In this document: one piece after another, positions 24,589 to 35,575 of the stretch | How the letters are laid out: each line of letters opens with the position of its first letter | Numbering within the stretch: the stretch's first letter is position 1 | DNA from: Torymus aiolomorphi | Taxonomy: Eukaryota; Arthropoda; Insecta; Hymenoptera; Torymidae | DNA: 64,000 bases | NCBI GenBank assembly: GCA_036365515.1 | Contig: CM070877.1 | Coordinates: forward strand, 12,778,601-12,842,600 | Direction: 5' to 3' | The notes under the pieces: generated by a model | What the model was told of the DNA's origin: nothing | Database searches by the model: none | The model's input: only the letters and a program-made list of their open reading frames with translations | Program-made: the position numbers and the translations under genes

Positions 24589-27110
24589 TTATGAAATTAC
24601 ATGAAGCGCAGACTTAATAAGAAAACCATATTTTATTTGAAAATAATTGAGTAAGAAGTTCTTGTCTGGGCATCGGAATACACAATTGCTAAATTGTCTT
24701 TCAACTACTTTGATTTAAACTTTTTTATAGTAATATACTTTTTCATTTGGCACACATAACACTCGATAACTTATGAAATTTTCTTACGAGTAGATATGAA
24801 AAATACATATAGAGTTTAATAACAGTGTAACCGGCTCCCATTGAAAATTTAGGAAAATAAAGATGAATATTTTTACTTACAAGCCTGGTGAAAATATTGT
24901 TGAAAATAGATGTTGAATGTATTTTTTCTGCTTTGAGAAACTTATTGACAAGATCTATAACATTAGATATATGAATAACATTAAAATCTCAAATCCATCT
25001 GGTTGTCAGAAATACAAATGATTGGTTTCTATTGGTATTTAAAAAATATACAATTCTTTACAAAAGAGGGTTGTTCGCCAATATTGTTTTAGTAGGGCTC
25101 ATTTTTAAGGATTTTTAATAAAGAATCTGAAAAAATTTTGTGAAATAACAATTATCAGTAAACTTACAAAGCATAAACGATTTTAAAAATTTGAGCTGTT
25201 TCTTTGAAGAGCACCGTCATCGCCAAGATGTCGACTTCTCGCGCTGTCGCCGAGTTTAACCGCCCGTCCCAACTATTCATGGTAGCTGCTAATAATCGAG
25301 TACACGTAGGGGCGCTCGGCTCCGGCCTCGTGTGAATTTGATATCACGGGTCGTTGTCGAGTAGCGCGAGCACGAGGCTCGTTAAACGTCGTTACTTCTT
25401 TCTCCACATTAAGCAAAATATCATCAGTGATCTTATATCTTATTGTAATGTTGCAGCTAGGTATGTATCATATCCATTAGTTATATATACTAATACCGAT
25501 ATAGCCTTTTTTATATATATTCCAATGATGGTTCTCGGCGAAGTTCAAATCGTATCTGCAGTAGTATGTCCATAAATAATCCAGGTTCAGGGCAGATTTT
25601 TAATTGCATCTCTACATAGATTTGTACATGGATTTTCATATGGATTTTCACATGGATTTTCATACAGATTTGCATATGACGTTTTGGAACAGATTTTCAG
25701 GTGGATTTCCATATGAGTGTCCATATGGAATCCATGTATATTTCTATATGGAAATCCCGATGGATACTTTCAATAGGGTCTATATAAAGTTCACATGAAT
25801 ATTGGGTGAAAATCACGTGAAATTCACCTGAGAAAACGATAACAAGAGAAAGAAGCTTTAATTTATCTGTGGTGAAGTTCACGTGAATATTGGGTGAAAA
25901 TCACGTGAATTTCAGGTTAAATTCACCCGAAAATACTACGGAATATAGGTGAAATAAATGTGAAATTCGTGTGGATTCACATGTAAATCACGTGAAATTC
26001 ACCTGAAAAAACGATGTCACAAGAAGGAAGCTTTAATTTATCTCCGGTGAAGTTCACGTGAGCATCGGGTGAAGATCACGTGAAATTCACCTGACGTTTT
26101 TAGAATTTTGACACGTGAAATACAGGTATAAATCACATAAAATTTGGGTGGTTTTCGCATACATTTTACACGAATTTCACGTAAAATTTAGGTGGAAATT
26201 CAGGTGATAATTCAGGTGGAAATTCAGGTGAAAACCAGGTGAATATTTACAACCGGGAATCACTTAGACATCCGTCCGGATTTCTGCGTGGATTTCCGCG
26301 CACCTGGATAAGCGAAACCCCGCTCGGTTTTCAGCATGGATTTTCGCGTGGATTTACACGTGGAAATCCGAACGTATTCTAGACAAGTAATAATCACTTA
26401 GATATCCGTCTGGATTTCTGCGTGGATTTCCGTGCACCTGGATAAGCGAAACCCCCTCCCGGTTTTCTACATGGATTTTCGCGTGGATTACCATGTTGAA
26501 ATCCGGACGTATTCTAGACAAGTAATAATCGCTAAGGTATCCGTCCGGATTTCTGCGTGGATTTCCGCGCACCTGCATAAGCGATACCACCGCCCGGTTT
26601 TCTACATGGATTTTCGCGTGGATTTCCGCGCGGACATCCAGAGATATATATATGTAGACGTACTGATCACTTCGATTTTCCGCGTGGATTTCCGTGCACC
26701 TGCATAAGCGAAACCACTGCTCGGTTTTCTAGGTGGATTGCCGCGCGGAAATCCGGACATGTATGCAGGCGTACCGATCACTTCGATTTCCGCGCGGATT
26801 TCTGCGCGAATTTCCGTCTAAATGCGTAAGCTAATAATCACAATTCTGTTTTCAGCATGGATTTCCGTGCGGAAATCCGTACATATATGAAGGCGTACTG
26901 AACATTTGGATTTCCCTACGGATATCTGCGCGGATTTCAACGCAGTTGTAGACGCGATGCGACGTGGCTTGGATTTTTACCTAGATTTCCACGTAGATTT
27001 CCAGGTGGATTTGTTGGACTGATTTCTGCATGGATTTCTCCGCGGAATTCAGTCCGAATTCCGGGCGGATTTCAGTACGGAAATCTGCTCTGATATTTTC
27101 AACCGGGTAG
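24589..27110. repeat. Right 2.5-kb arm of the giant palindrome
   Basis: Mirror of 18648-21179, as described there. It ends with the complement of the left arm's CTACCC start. One visible difference is in a short T-run near 25506 against 20252. Confidence 0.88.
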
Positions 27111-27664
27111 GCTGAGGCAGTCCTTGATATTGATACACAATTGACGGTCTCTGTCAGTACCTTCCTCCTAGGTGGCGTGGTTACTGACGTACAACAGACT
27201 GGCATCCATGGAATAGTGGCAGCCTAGACCGTCCATCCCTATTTTGTTGCTTCTGCAGCTCTAAGTGATCTTCGAGTGTTAGTGCTTTAGAATGTGAGGG
27301 GATAGGTAATAGGAACTGGGGGATATAAAAGTGCTGTGTGCATGATTCAATGCAATACGGATAGCTAGTTGTCCCTGGTAATATTAGCTCGTCTAGTTAA
27401 TTTCCAAGTTTAGTCAGGGTGTAAGAACTCGTTTCAGGATATCTGTTGTATTAAAATACATCACTATGCATTTCGCAGACTTCTACCCAGTGAGACTTAC
27501 CTATTTAATAGTTTCCTACACAGTGTAAGACTGACAGAGTCAGCTAGAACATTGCATTTTTTATGCATTGAAATTTATCATATTACAAAATTTATATAGC
27601 ACATACATTACACAGAAATTTTTTTTGTAATTATGATTGGTTGATGCAGTTCAAAATGAAAAAT
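27111..27664. other. Unique part of the giant element, right of the inverted arm
   Basis: No gene, RNA or repeat partner seen. It separates the right arm from the right subterminal array. Confidence 0.45.
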
Positions 27665-28440
27665 TTATAATAAAAAATGCAATAGATAAAAATAGCATGT
27701 TTAAAAATATAAAAATGTAAGAAAACAAAAAATAGTTGATAATACATAATAAAATGTAAAAAATTGTAAATAAATGAAAAAATACGTAATAGAACGTATA
27801 GAAATATAAATAAACAAAAAATACGCAATAAAATGTAAAAGAAAGTAAAAAGACGTGAGAAAGTGTAATAAAATATAATAAAGCGTAGGAATATGTAAAA
27901 TAATGTAAAAAGACGTGAAAAAGTATAACAAAATATAAAAAACCGTATAAAGTATAAAAAAGGTATAATAAAGTGTAGGAATATGTGATAAAAAGTAAAA
28001 AAAATGTAAAAAAATGTAAAAAGTCGTCAAGAAGTATAACAAAATATAAAAAGCCGTAAAAAAGTATAAAAAAGTATAATTATGTGTAGGAATATGTAAT
28101 AAAAAGTAAAAAAATATAAAACGACATGAAAAAATTGTAACAAAATATAATAATGTATAAGAATTTGTAAAAAGTTGTAAAAAACTGTAAAGTAATTTTA
28201 TAATTAAGGATAAAAATGAAAAAGTAATAAAATGTAAATAAATGTAAGGAAACGTAAGATACTAAAAAAAAAAGTTAAAAATTGTAATAAAATGTAAGAA
28301 AGTGTACGGAAACGTAAAAAGTGTCCGAAATCCAACAAAAAAGTACACTTACTTACATTTGTTTACATTTTCTTACATTTTCTTACACTAATTTACATTT
28401 TCATACTTTTTCTTACATTTACTTACGGTTTTTTACATTT
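27665..28440. repeat. Right subterminal array of AATGTAAAAA-like units
   Basis: Units such as AAAATGTAAAAA and AAAAGTATAA recur every 10-12 bp, with a longer period of about 100 bp around 27840-28110 (GGAATATGTAATAAAA-type). It mirrors the left array in motif but not base for base. Confidence 0.7.
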
Positions 28441-28457
28441 TATAATTTCCGCCAGGG

Positions 28458-29110
28458 ATGCTTTTCGTCTATTGCTCCACAGCAGTTTTGGTAAATTCCA
28501 ATTATTTAAAAATCCATAACTAATATTTTTCCACTCTTCTTCACTGGGAACGCGTAAGTAGATTGGTGATAATTTTTCAAAAATAACTATACATGTGTCT
28601 TGAATGATGTTGTAGCATGTTGATACGCCTGTACGATAATCTTAAGCAATAGAATTTATATTGTCACCAGTTGATAGAAACCTGCAAACAAATATTATGT
28701 ATAAGCATTCCATTCCTAATGTTTTATTATATTAAACAAAAACTAAAAATTACCTTAGTGTGATAGCTAAGCGTTCAGCAGGAGAAATATTAGAGCGAGG
28801 CTTTAATAAATAAATAAATAAACTTAAAATCATTTAAATACTCAAAAGTATCAACATCTATTCGGGTAACTTTAAAAAACATAGCTTCGTCTTCTTTTAT
28901 TTCTTGAAAAAATGTATGAAAATGTCCTCTGTGCATTTTTCTGGAATTAATTGGTCGAACCAGCCATCGTCTATTCAACCAACGTTTTCTTTTCTCAAGA
29001 TCAAACAAAAAATATAAAGCCAGTGCATTAACTTGAATAAGCAAAATCATTTTAAGATAAATCATTGCTTCGTCATTGTCCATATTCTCTCTATAACTAT
29101 TAATATCCAT
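28458..29110 (-). pseudogene. PIF/Harbinger transposase, N-terminal part
   Basis: It starts at the ATG at 29110 (MDINSYREN). The conserved helical N-terminus reads NRRWLVRPINSRK, then GHFHTFFQEIKEDEAMFF and FEYLND. A 72-bp intron (28682-28753; GTAATT to TTGCAG) is positioned as in a normal gene. After it, the frame reaches the first catalytic Asp in CCGAID. Damage before the big insertion: a TTTA-repeat expansion near 28800-28825 shifts the frame, a TAA at 28642-28644 sits where a sense codon is expected, and one extra A near 28497 shifts the frame again. The 11.76-kb element then interrupts it after the DEKH codons. Confidence 0.85.
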
Positions 29111-29444
29111 TACATTTATACAACATAAGATTAAAAGAAATTTTAACAAATGTTTATACTTTGATAGAGAAAAAATCAATAGTTTTCAAATTTTTACGAA
29201 TTTACTGTTGTTGTCAGAAAAAATTAAGACCATTTTCCGCCTTTTTTTAATTTTCCGACTTTTTAAAAGCTGTAATCACGATTACTGCAATACTGCAACG
29301 CACAGACACACATGGCACACTGTAAACAACATATGCCGAGTTGTAGGTTATTTCTTTGCCACCATAGGAACAGCGGCGCTGTTCCTTGTATCTGTTCCTG
29401 TAACTGTTTCTGTTCTCTGTTTTTTTTGCGTGTAACCGGCCTTA

Positions 29445-29964
29445 GTAACAAGGTGCGATCAGAAAATCGTCGGGAGGATCGGTCTTCGTAGCGTCAGTGC
29501 GTCGGTAACAGGTTTGTTCCGCGTTCCGCCGTCTAAGAACGTGTCGGTTACTCGCCTAGACACGTGTGTGCACGAGGCCTGGGTCAGTTTTGATCCGGAG
29601 GTTCGCCTGTCGATGCCTCGTGTGTGCACGAGAGCAGGAGTGGGGAAGTACCGGCTACCCTGACGTTCGTGTTCCGGTTATCCTACGGAACCTTCGGGTA
29701 CATGTGTGTTCACGTGGCACCTGGTGTTCGTGTTCCTGGAGTCGCTCGCACCCTAACGACGTGTGTGCACGACGTTAGAGACAGTGACAAGTCCGGCGAC
29801 TATCAGCGAGTCTAGGTCGGTCGGTTGGTTCGTGGTTGTCGAAAGCGTACCCTAGTCTAGATGTCGGATAGTCTATGGCGGAGAGGATCGACGTTTGGTC
29901 CGGACGGGCTAATACTAGGATCAACGTTGGTGACGGATCAATTCTCGCACTTGGAAGCGGTGTC
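29445..29964. other. GC-rich host sequence, unassigned
   Basis: No open frame looks like a protein domain. The motif GTGTGTGCACGA or a near copy occurs at about 29565, 29620 and 29760 and again at about 32003, beyond the next insertion. Confidence 0.4.
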
Positions 29965-29968
29965 TTAA

Positions 29969-31964
29969 GGTGGTCTTACACCTAAAAATTTTGAAAAAAT
30001 AAAGTTTTTTTATTGAATTTTTTAATTATATATGTTATTCTGAACCTAAAAAAACTAGTTTGGATCAAAAATTTAAAAAATTAAAAATGATATGGTTAAA
30101 AGAGCTTCTACTATCTTCAAAATGATGAAAAAATTGATTTTTCTTTTTTTTGCTTTTTCTATAGGTTTCTTATACATATAGGAACTCGTTTACTTGTATA
30201 TGTTTTAAAATATCAAAAAACATTATTTAAGACTTATTAGTATAAGAATTATAAAAAAAAAATAATTAAATTTAAATACGGGATTTATTATAAAAATAAT
30301 ATAAATCATATTCTGGAATTTGAAATCTAGTGGAATCGTCTTTTGAGTTGTGACAATTTTGCACTTCTGTTCTAGTAAAGTGACCATTTCGTCAACGAAA
30401 TTTGACAGCGAATTACTATATTAATACTACCTTTTGTATACGTATATATTTATAAAACTTATATAATACCATAGTGTCAACACAGTTGCACAGCAGATAG
30501 CTCAAAATCTCAAATAAGCCAAGATACATAACCATGTTATTGCAACAGTTTATTTTGCAGAATTTTTGCTTTCAGATAGAGAAAAATTTTTTTCTTAGTG
30601 CTTGATTATTTGTATTCATAAGTGAATTTAGGACTAAAAATTTAATGTATTGTGTATGTGAAGATATATGTCTGAAAAGTGTAAGTGTAATTATAATACA
30701 AGCGTGCAGTGCCAGTTTTGTTTAAATTTGGAAAGTAGTTTCAGTTCAAGATGGGAATGCTGTATGAAAATTAATACTGAAAAGCATGTGCATTGGCAAG
30801 GTTGGATTAAGTATTTTAAAGAAGAGGCCGTAAAAATTTTTATCGCATAAAAATAAATACATCTTTTTTCTAAGAAAGATGAAAGTGACATATTAAATCT
30901 GACTCACTATAGGATATATAATTCAATTCAGAAGATTTATGAATTGCAATAATTGTCAAGATGTATCTATACACATAAAAGCGACAAACCTGCTCACAAG
31001 AATATAGGTTTAAATTCAAGATATATTTAATATTTAATATGTGTAATCAAGTGATCATTGAAAAAATGGGCTTATCGGCTTTTATGTACTTATGTACTTT
31101 TGTCTATGACAGTGATGACTTCTTAAGTTTCGATTTGGATTATTGGGATTTCATATTTCATAAGACTTGACGAATATTCGACATTTATTTTAATATTATA
31201 AATAATAATCTAACTCAGTACAGTGTGTTAAAAAGTGATTCAACAGTGGATGAATCAAAAGTACAAAAGGGCAGATTGAGCAGTAACTTCTAATGGAACG
31301 AATGCTGCTAGCTTAACAATAACTTTTAATAGAACGAATGCATGCAAGGTGCCAGAGTTTCTGTCTCAACCATTATATGTGGGAGAACAGATAACAGATA
31401 TACAGGAAAGTGAGTTTCAAGAAGGAAAAGAATGGGGATCAAATGGCTGATTATTTTTGGAGTTTTATGGTATTTTTCTTTGTAGGCTTATTTCATGAAT
31501 TTTCATGAGCCAAAGTGCAAATTGTTCTTAATTTATGTAGTTATGGCGTAAGAGTTGTAATTTTAAGGTTTTTATGTATAAGTATTTTTTTCATGGCAAA
31601 AACCCTAAAAATTCAAAAAATGCAAAAAATTATTACAAAAAATCAGTTTTTGCCATGAAAAAAATACTTATACATAAAAACCTTAAAATTGCAACTCTTA
31701 CGCCCATAACTACATAAATTAGGAACAATTTGCACTTTGTCCCATGAAAATCCATCATGCGGTTTCAGAGAAAAGTTACAACAAACTTTTTTTCTTGAAA
31801 ATGCTATAACTGAGGATAAAATGAATTTAAGGACCTCTGCCTTGGCTCATTTTATTCCAAATAAGTTATATTTACAATAAGTTTTGATTATTTTATTATA
31901 ATGATAATTTTTATCATTTTTTTAGGTAATTTTGGCCTGAAAGGCGTATAGGTGTAAGGCCGCC
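29969..31964. mobile_element. 2-kb TTAA-flanked element with GGTGGTCTTACACC ends
   Basis: TTAA at 29965-29968 and 31965-31968. The left end reads GGTGGTCTTACACC and the right end, complemented, GGCGGCCTTACACC. It is the longest TTAA element here, but I recognise no transposase. An open frame at 30668-30850 has a small Cys cluster (CKCNY..CQFC) and no family I can name. A palindrome (31494-31755) lies near the right end. Confidence 0.75.
31494..31755. repeat. Near-perfect palindrome inside the TTAA element
   Basis: Arms 31494-31603 and 31645-31755 match almost base for base in inverse orientation around an A-rich loop. Confidence 0.8.
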
Positions 31965-32826
31965 TTAAAGAAATCGCGGGAATGGGGTTTTCTGAAATCT
32001 AGCCTGTGTGTGCACAGTGCTAGCGGATTTATGGAAGAGGATTGTATCGGAAGAACGATCGGTAAAGGTCTCCCTCACAGTCGGATGCTCGCGGTTTATA
32101 CAGGCGAGGTTTCCCGCGCAAGCTGCACGCGCTGCTGTGGCGCGGCTGCGCGCGTCGGTTCGGTGGCGCGATGATCGGGGATGCGCGAGCGCACCGGCGC
32201 GCTATAGTGAGCAAGGCGGGTTCTCACGAAGCGGCGTAAGCGCTCGCGCGCAAGTAGAAAACTAACCTAAACTTGTCGCGATGACTTAGCAACGAGGAGC
32301 GGAAGCCCCGTTGCAAGCACCGTACGGTAGTACCCGAGAGCAGCGATAACGATGTTATAATAGAATACTTGGTTCAAACTTTGTTTAATTATAGTAAAAT
32401 TATTCCGTTTATTACTGATTTCATTATTTTGAGCAATATACCAATATAGCTGTTCCTTATTCTCCTTCCTTTGTGTTCCCTTCTCTATAAGTTTTGGAGT
32501 GCAAGTGTCCGCTCTATCGACAGCGAAGAGTAAAATGCCAGTCGCTTTTTTGGCAAGAGGTTGTTTGCTGCGGAGGTGGACCTCTGAAGGGGATCATTCC
32601 ATCTAAACCAATCACGAGGAGTGTCATTTTTGGAGCTTGGTATTCTTGGCATTCATTTATATTGGAAATCTGACGAGGCTGTTTCATTAACGAAGAAGTC
32701 GTCCTCCTGTTGCAGTGCGGAATTTGACATACGTCAATTATATATCAATCTACAAGTTCCAACCACTGCATGGAGGAGTTCTTCAGTATTGATTAGTTAA
32801 TTTCAAGAGGATCGACATACCGAGAG

Positions 32827-32865
32827 TACGGGTACATAACCGCAACGCAGTGGTAACCCAAAACA
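32827..32865 (+). repeat. 39-bp dispersed motif, copy 2
   Basis: Partner of 9155-9193, with about four differences over 39 bp and unrelated flanks. Confidence 0.6.
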
Positions 32866-33143
32866 TTTACGTCAGGCAGTGCTATAATTTATTTACTGTA
32901 TTTATATAAACATCTGCGTTTACTATATGCAGTATTTAATAGTACACTAAATTTCAATATTTTTTTTTTTATTTTAACAACTTATTAGCAACTCATTTAT
33001 ACTTTATAATACATTAAAATAACTATTGTTAACCTACATTAGACGAAAGTTTCACCTAATTCAGTGAGGTTCATCGAATAAAATTGAAAATTTTGTCCAT
33101 TCAAAGAAATTCAACTAATAGGTCGTTATGACGCATCAGTAAC

Positions 33144-33146
<3 letters not shown>

Positions 33147-33213
<67 letters not shown>
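33147..33213. repeat. (GA)n microsatellite
   Basis: A pure GA run of about 67 bp. Confidence 0.97.
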
Positions 33214-33214
<1 letters not shown>

Positions 33215-33861
33215 CAGTAAGCGCATTAGAGAGAAAGTAGAGGAAAAATCGCGGCGCGTCATTGGTACGCTAAAACTTTCTCTTTGAGCGAAACGAAACG
33301 CATCAAGCTCGTATATAGATACGCGCTCTTGACCGTTGCTGCGTCAGAATCTTTTTGAGGCTAATTGACTACCACTTTAAGGAGATTCAGGAGTTACATC
33401 AAAACAATGATAATTGTGTAAAATTAAGAAATATCATTTGTTTAGAGTGTCAGAATGATCCCTGAATTTTTTAAATATTTATACCAAGTATAATTTAAAG
33501 ATATCGAGCGTTTAAAAGCAATTCTTAGACACGGGCTTTTACGAGACCGGTCATAAATAAAAGATAAATGCAGGGTGCGATGTATGAAAAAAAGTAAGGA
33601 AAATGAAAAACTATCTAACTCATTGGCTCAGTTGTATATGCAAAATTCCATCTGATGTTATCACATCTAATGAGGTGCACAGAGAGCAGAGTGGCACGCG
33701 CGGAGAGAGGGGAGACTCGCTCTGCCCCACACCCGAAGGCGCGACACAGGTTCGTAACGAGCACTAATCATTCTTGACGTAGAGTCCGGGCTAAATGGTT
33801 CACGTCAAAGTTTCGGCTATCGGCGCTTTCTATTCCAACGTAAACCACAAAAACACTGACC

Positions 33862-34947
33862 ATGGAAGCCGACAAACATGACCCCACATCGAGCGCCGCT
33901 GCGATGACGAGCGAGTTGACCATCAACGACCTGGACGACGACAGTCTGGGCATGATATTCAACAAGCTGCCGTACGTGGACAGGACGCGCATTGAGACCG
34001 TCTGTAAACGCTGGCTAGGCATCAGTGAAGCCAATTGGTACTCGTACTCGAAGTACCTGAAAATCGGTGGGGACACGGGCACCTTTCCACCCCAGCGCAA
34101 CAACACCGCCGAGAGGAACGCCACCATACTGGAGGAGATTCTACGACGACGCGGGCCCTACCTCGAAGAGATCTCCTTTACGCGGTTCTGTGCCATGGAT
34201 TTCAAGGTGGGAACAATCAAGCGAATCGTCGAGCGCTGCCCCAAGCTGAAACGGTTGTATGTAGGTAACCTAAATCTGAACAGCGACGACTGGATTGCCT
34301 GCAGCAACCTCGAGGCGCTAGGCTTCAGCTGCTCGGCGCGCTCGAATTCCGGTGAGCTAGACCAACTGTTCCGCAGGAACAAGGGACTGCGCCGGCTGCA
34401 GATCGTTAACAGTCTCTGGTGCAAGACCAAAGACTTCGATCATCTCGATGCCGGTCAACTCGAGTGCCTGAAAATTACGTTCTGTCACTATTTCGAACTC
34501 ACCGCTGGGATAGCGGACAAACTCGCTGATTCGCTGATCGAGTTGGAATACAGTCCCCACCCGTACGACAGGTGCAACATTCAGCACTTGTGCAAGCTGA
34601 GGAGTCTCCGAACTCTGACGCTGACAATGGATTTCGGCCGGATCGAGACCAAGTTCGTGGCTGATCTTGCGAAAAATTGCCGAAAACTCGAGCACCTGAC
34701 TTTGATTTTTCTCGATGAGCACATTTCTAACCAAAATATCATTGCGCCGCTGTTTGACCTGCATTATCTGCGTAGACTCATTATAACAGTCGACGAAAAT
34801 GAGATGTCATGTGAAGAACTTGATAAGCTGTTCCGAAACGCGCCCAACCTTAAGTTATTCGTAGTGTGCACGTGCTCCGTGTGTATATATCAAAAAGAGG
34901 AGCATTTTAATCCCAATAGTGAGATGTGTGTGGTATATAAGAATTAA
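33862..34947 (+). CDS. F-box/LRR protein
   Basis: A 361-residue single-exon protein from a well-placed ATG (context ACCATGG). Residues about 19-62 form an F-box (NDLDDDSLGMIFNKLP, then VCKRWL), which binds SKP1 in SCF ubiquitin ligases. The rest is a leucine-rich solenoid of irregular repeats (LKRLYVGNLNL, LEALGFSC, LRRLQIVNSL, LECLKITFC, LRTLTLTMDF, LEHLTLIFL, LRRLIITVD), the usual substrate-binding half. A Cys-rich C-terminal tail (CTCSVC) ends the protein. The clear compositional jump to higher GC marks it as a conserved gene. A paralogue without an F-box lies at 53228-54196. Substrate unknown. No intron or disabling change is evident. Confidence 0.88.
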   Translation: MEADKHDPTSSAAAMTSELTINDLDDDSLGMIFNKLPYVDRTRIETVCKRWLGISEANWYSYSKYLKIGGDTGTFPPQRNNTAERNATILEEILRRRGPYLEEISFTRFCAMDFKVGTIKRIVERCPKLKRLYVGNLNLNSDDWIACSNLEALGFSCSARSNSGELDQLFRRNKGLRRLQIVNSLWCKTKDFDHLDAGQLECLKITFCHYFELTAGIADKLADSLIELEYSPHPYDRCNIQHLCKLRSLRTLTLTMDFGRIETKFVADLAKNCRKLEHLTLIFLDEHISNQNIIAPLFDLHYLRRLIITVDENEMSCEELDKLFRNAPNLKLFVVCTCSVCIYQKEEHFNPNSEMCVVYKN

Positions 34948-35335
34948 TAATATATTAAAACTGCCTTAATGATAAGGTAAACTTCGAAATTAAAAATTTA
35001 ACTGAGTTATTTATTATATTGTTTTTATAACTGAGTGCGTAAAACTCGACTTTAGATGCCTAGCGTGCGTAAAGTACTCACTTTATGCACTTGTGAAAAA
35101 ATTCGGGTACTTTACGCACGATGAACAGGCACCAAACGTAGTTGCGTAATGTACTATTATTGTACAATCGGTGTAGTTTATAATTTATTTTTTTCAATTA
35201 TGAACCGATTGTATATCTAATATAGTATATTATGCACCAAGGGAATAAAGTGGGCTGTGTGCTCCCTGCGCAAGAGCTGTGACAAACGCGCAGGTTTGCA
35301 CAAACCACTATATTGACGAGTGCAATATACGACTT
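34948..35335. other. Non-coding AT-rich spacer after the F-box/LRR gene
   Basis: Contains ATTAAA shortly after the stop codon and AATAAA near 35226 as possible 3' processing signals. Nothing else is recognised. Confidence 0.45.
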
Positions 35336-35575
35336 TTTAACACAACTATCATAAAGTTCGTACTCGTTTCCCGCTGAAAAGGGAAAAAAGGCTGCATATT
35401 GATTCCCTAACCTCACTCTCGTTTCCAGCGCAACGCACTGTTTGTGCCCGAGCCGAAGGCGAGGGCACATGTGCATGGCGCTGGGGACTAGAGTGGGGGT
35501 AGGGAATGAACGAAGTACTTTTTTCCCACTTTGGCGCGAATAAAGTACGAACTTTATGATGGGGTGTGTTAAAAA
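35336..35575. mobile_element. 240-bp foldback element
   Basis: Arms 35336-35400 and about 35510-35575 pair (TAACACA to TGTGTTA). The centre is a GC hairpin with CCGAAGG at its tip, similar to other mini-hairpins in the window. Confidence 0.65.

Larger units (their letters stand above)
16698..28457. mobile_element. Giant 11.76-kb foldback element inside the Harbinger transposase
   Basis: Ends read CCCTAGCGGAAAT (16698) and, complemented, CCCTGGCGGAAAT (28457), flanked by duplicated AT (16696-16697 and 28458-28459). Removing it plus one AT restores an uninterrupted DEKH-VQMK junction in the transposase, so both boundaries and the duplication are supported. Behind each end is an array of 10-11-bp TTACATTTTC-like units. 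Next come arms of about 2.53 kb (18648-21179 and 24589-27110) that are nearly identical in inverse orientation. The centre is 3.4 kb and holds other palindromes. No open frame resembles a transposase, so the element is non-autonomous. Superfamily unknown. A 2-bp duplication is compatible with several groups, including ISL2EU-type. Confidence 0.85.
12509..29442. mobile_element. PIF/Harbinger element, split by later insertions
   Basis: Termini AGGCCGGTTACACGC at 12509 and their complement ending at 29442 pair for about 55 bp. The duplicated TA at 12507-12508 and 29443-29444 flanks them. Inside are the two genes expected of this superfamily: a MADF DNA-binding gene on the plus strand (from 13078) and a DDE transposase on the minus strand (29110 to 15973). 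They converge. Insertions explain its length: a TTAA element (12622-12980), a Penelope-like element (roughly 13750-15650) and an 11.76-kb element (16698-28457). Without them the element is about 3 kb, normal for the family. Harbinger duplications are usually 3 bp (TWA), and only TA is evident here. Both genes are broken. Confidence 0.88.
31969..33861. other. Upstream region of the F-box/LRR gene, no other gene recognised
   Basis: 31969-32350 continues the GC-rich sequence interrupted by the TTAA element. Beyond it are AT-rich DNA, a 39-bp motif (32827-32865) and a GA microsatellite (33147-33213). TTTAAGGAGATTCAGGAG at 33378 resembles a lone TTAA-type terminus. Confidence 0.5.

Noticed and set aside
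27631..28042. Phe/Tyr-rich hydrophobic frames resembling membrane proteins
   Set aside because: Translation of the TGTAAAAA subterminal array on the minus strand.
30668..30850. 60-codon Cys-containing frame in the 2-kb TTAA element
   Set aside because: The CxC..CxxC pattern is too short to call a zinc finger or THAP domain.
33378..33400. Another TTAA element starting TTTAAGGAGATTCAGG
   Set aside because: No partner terminus was found nearby.
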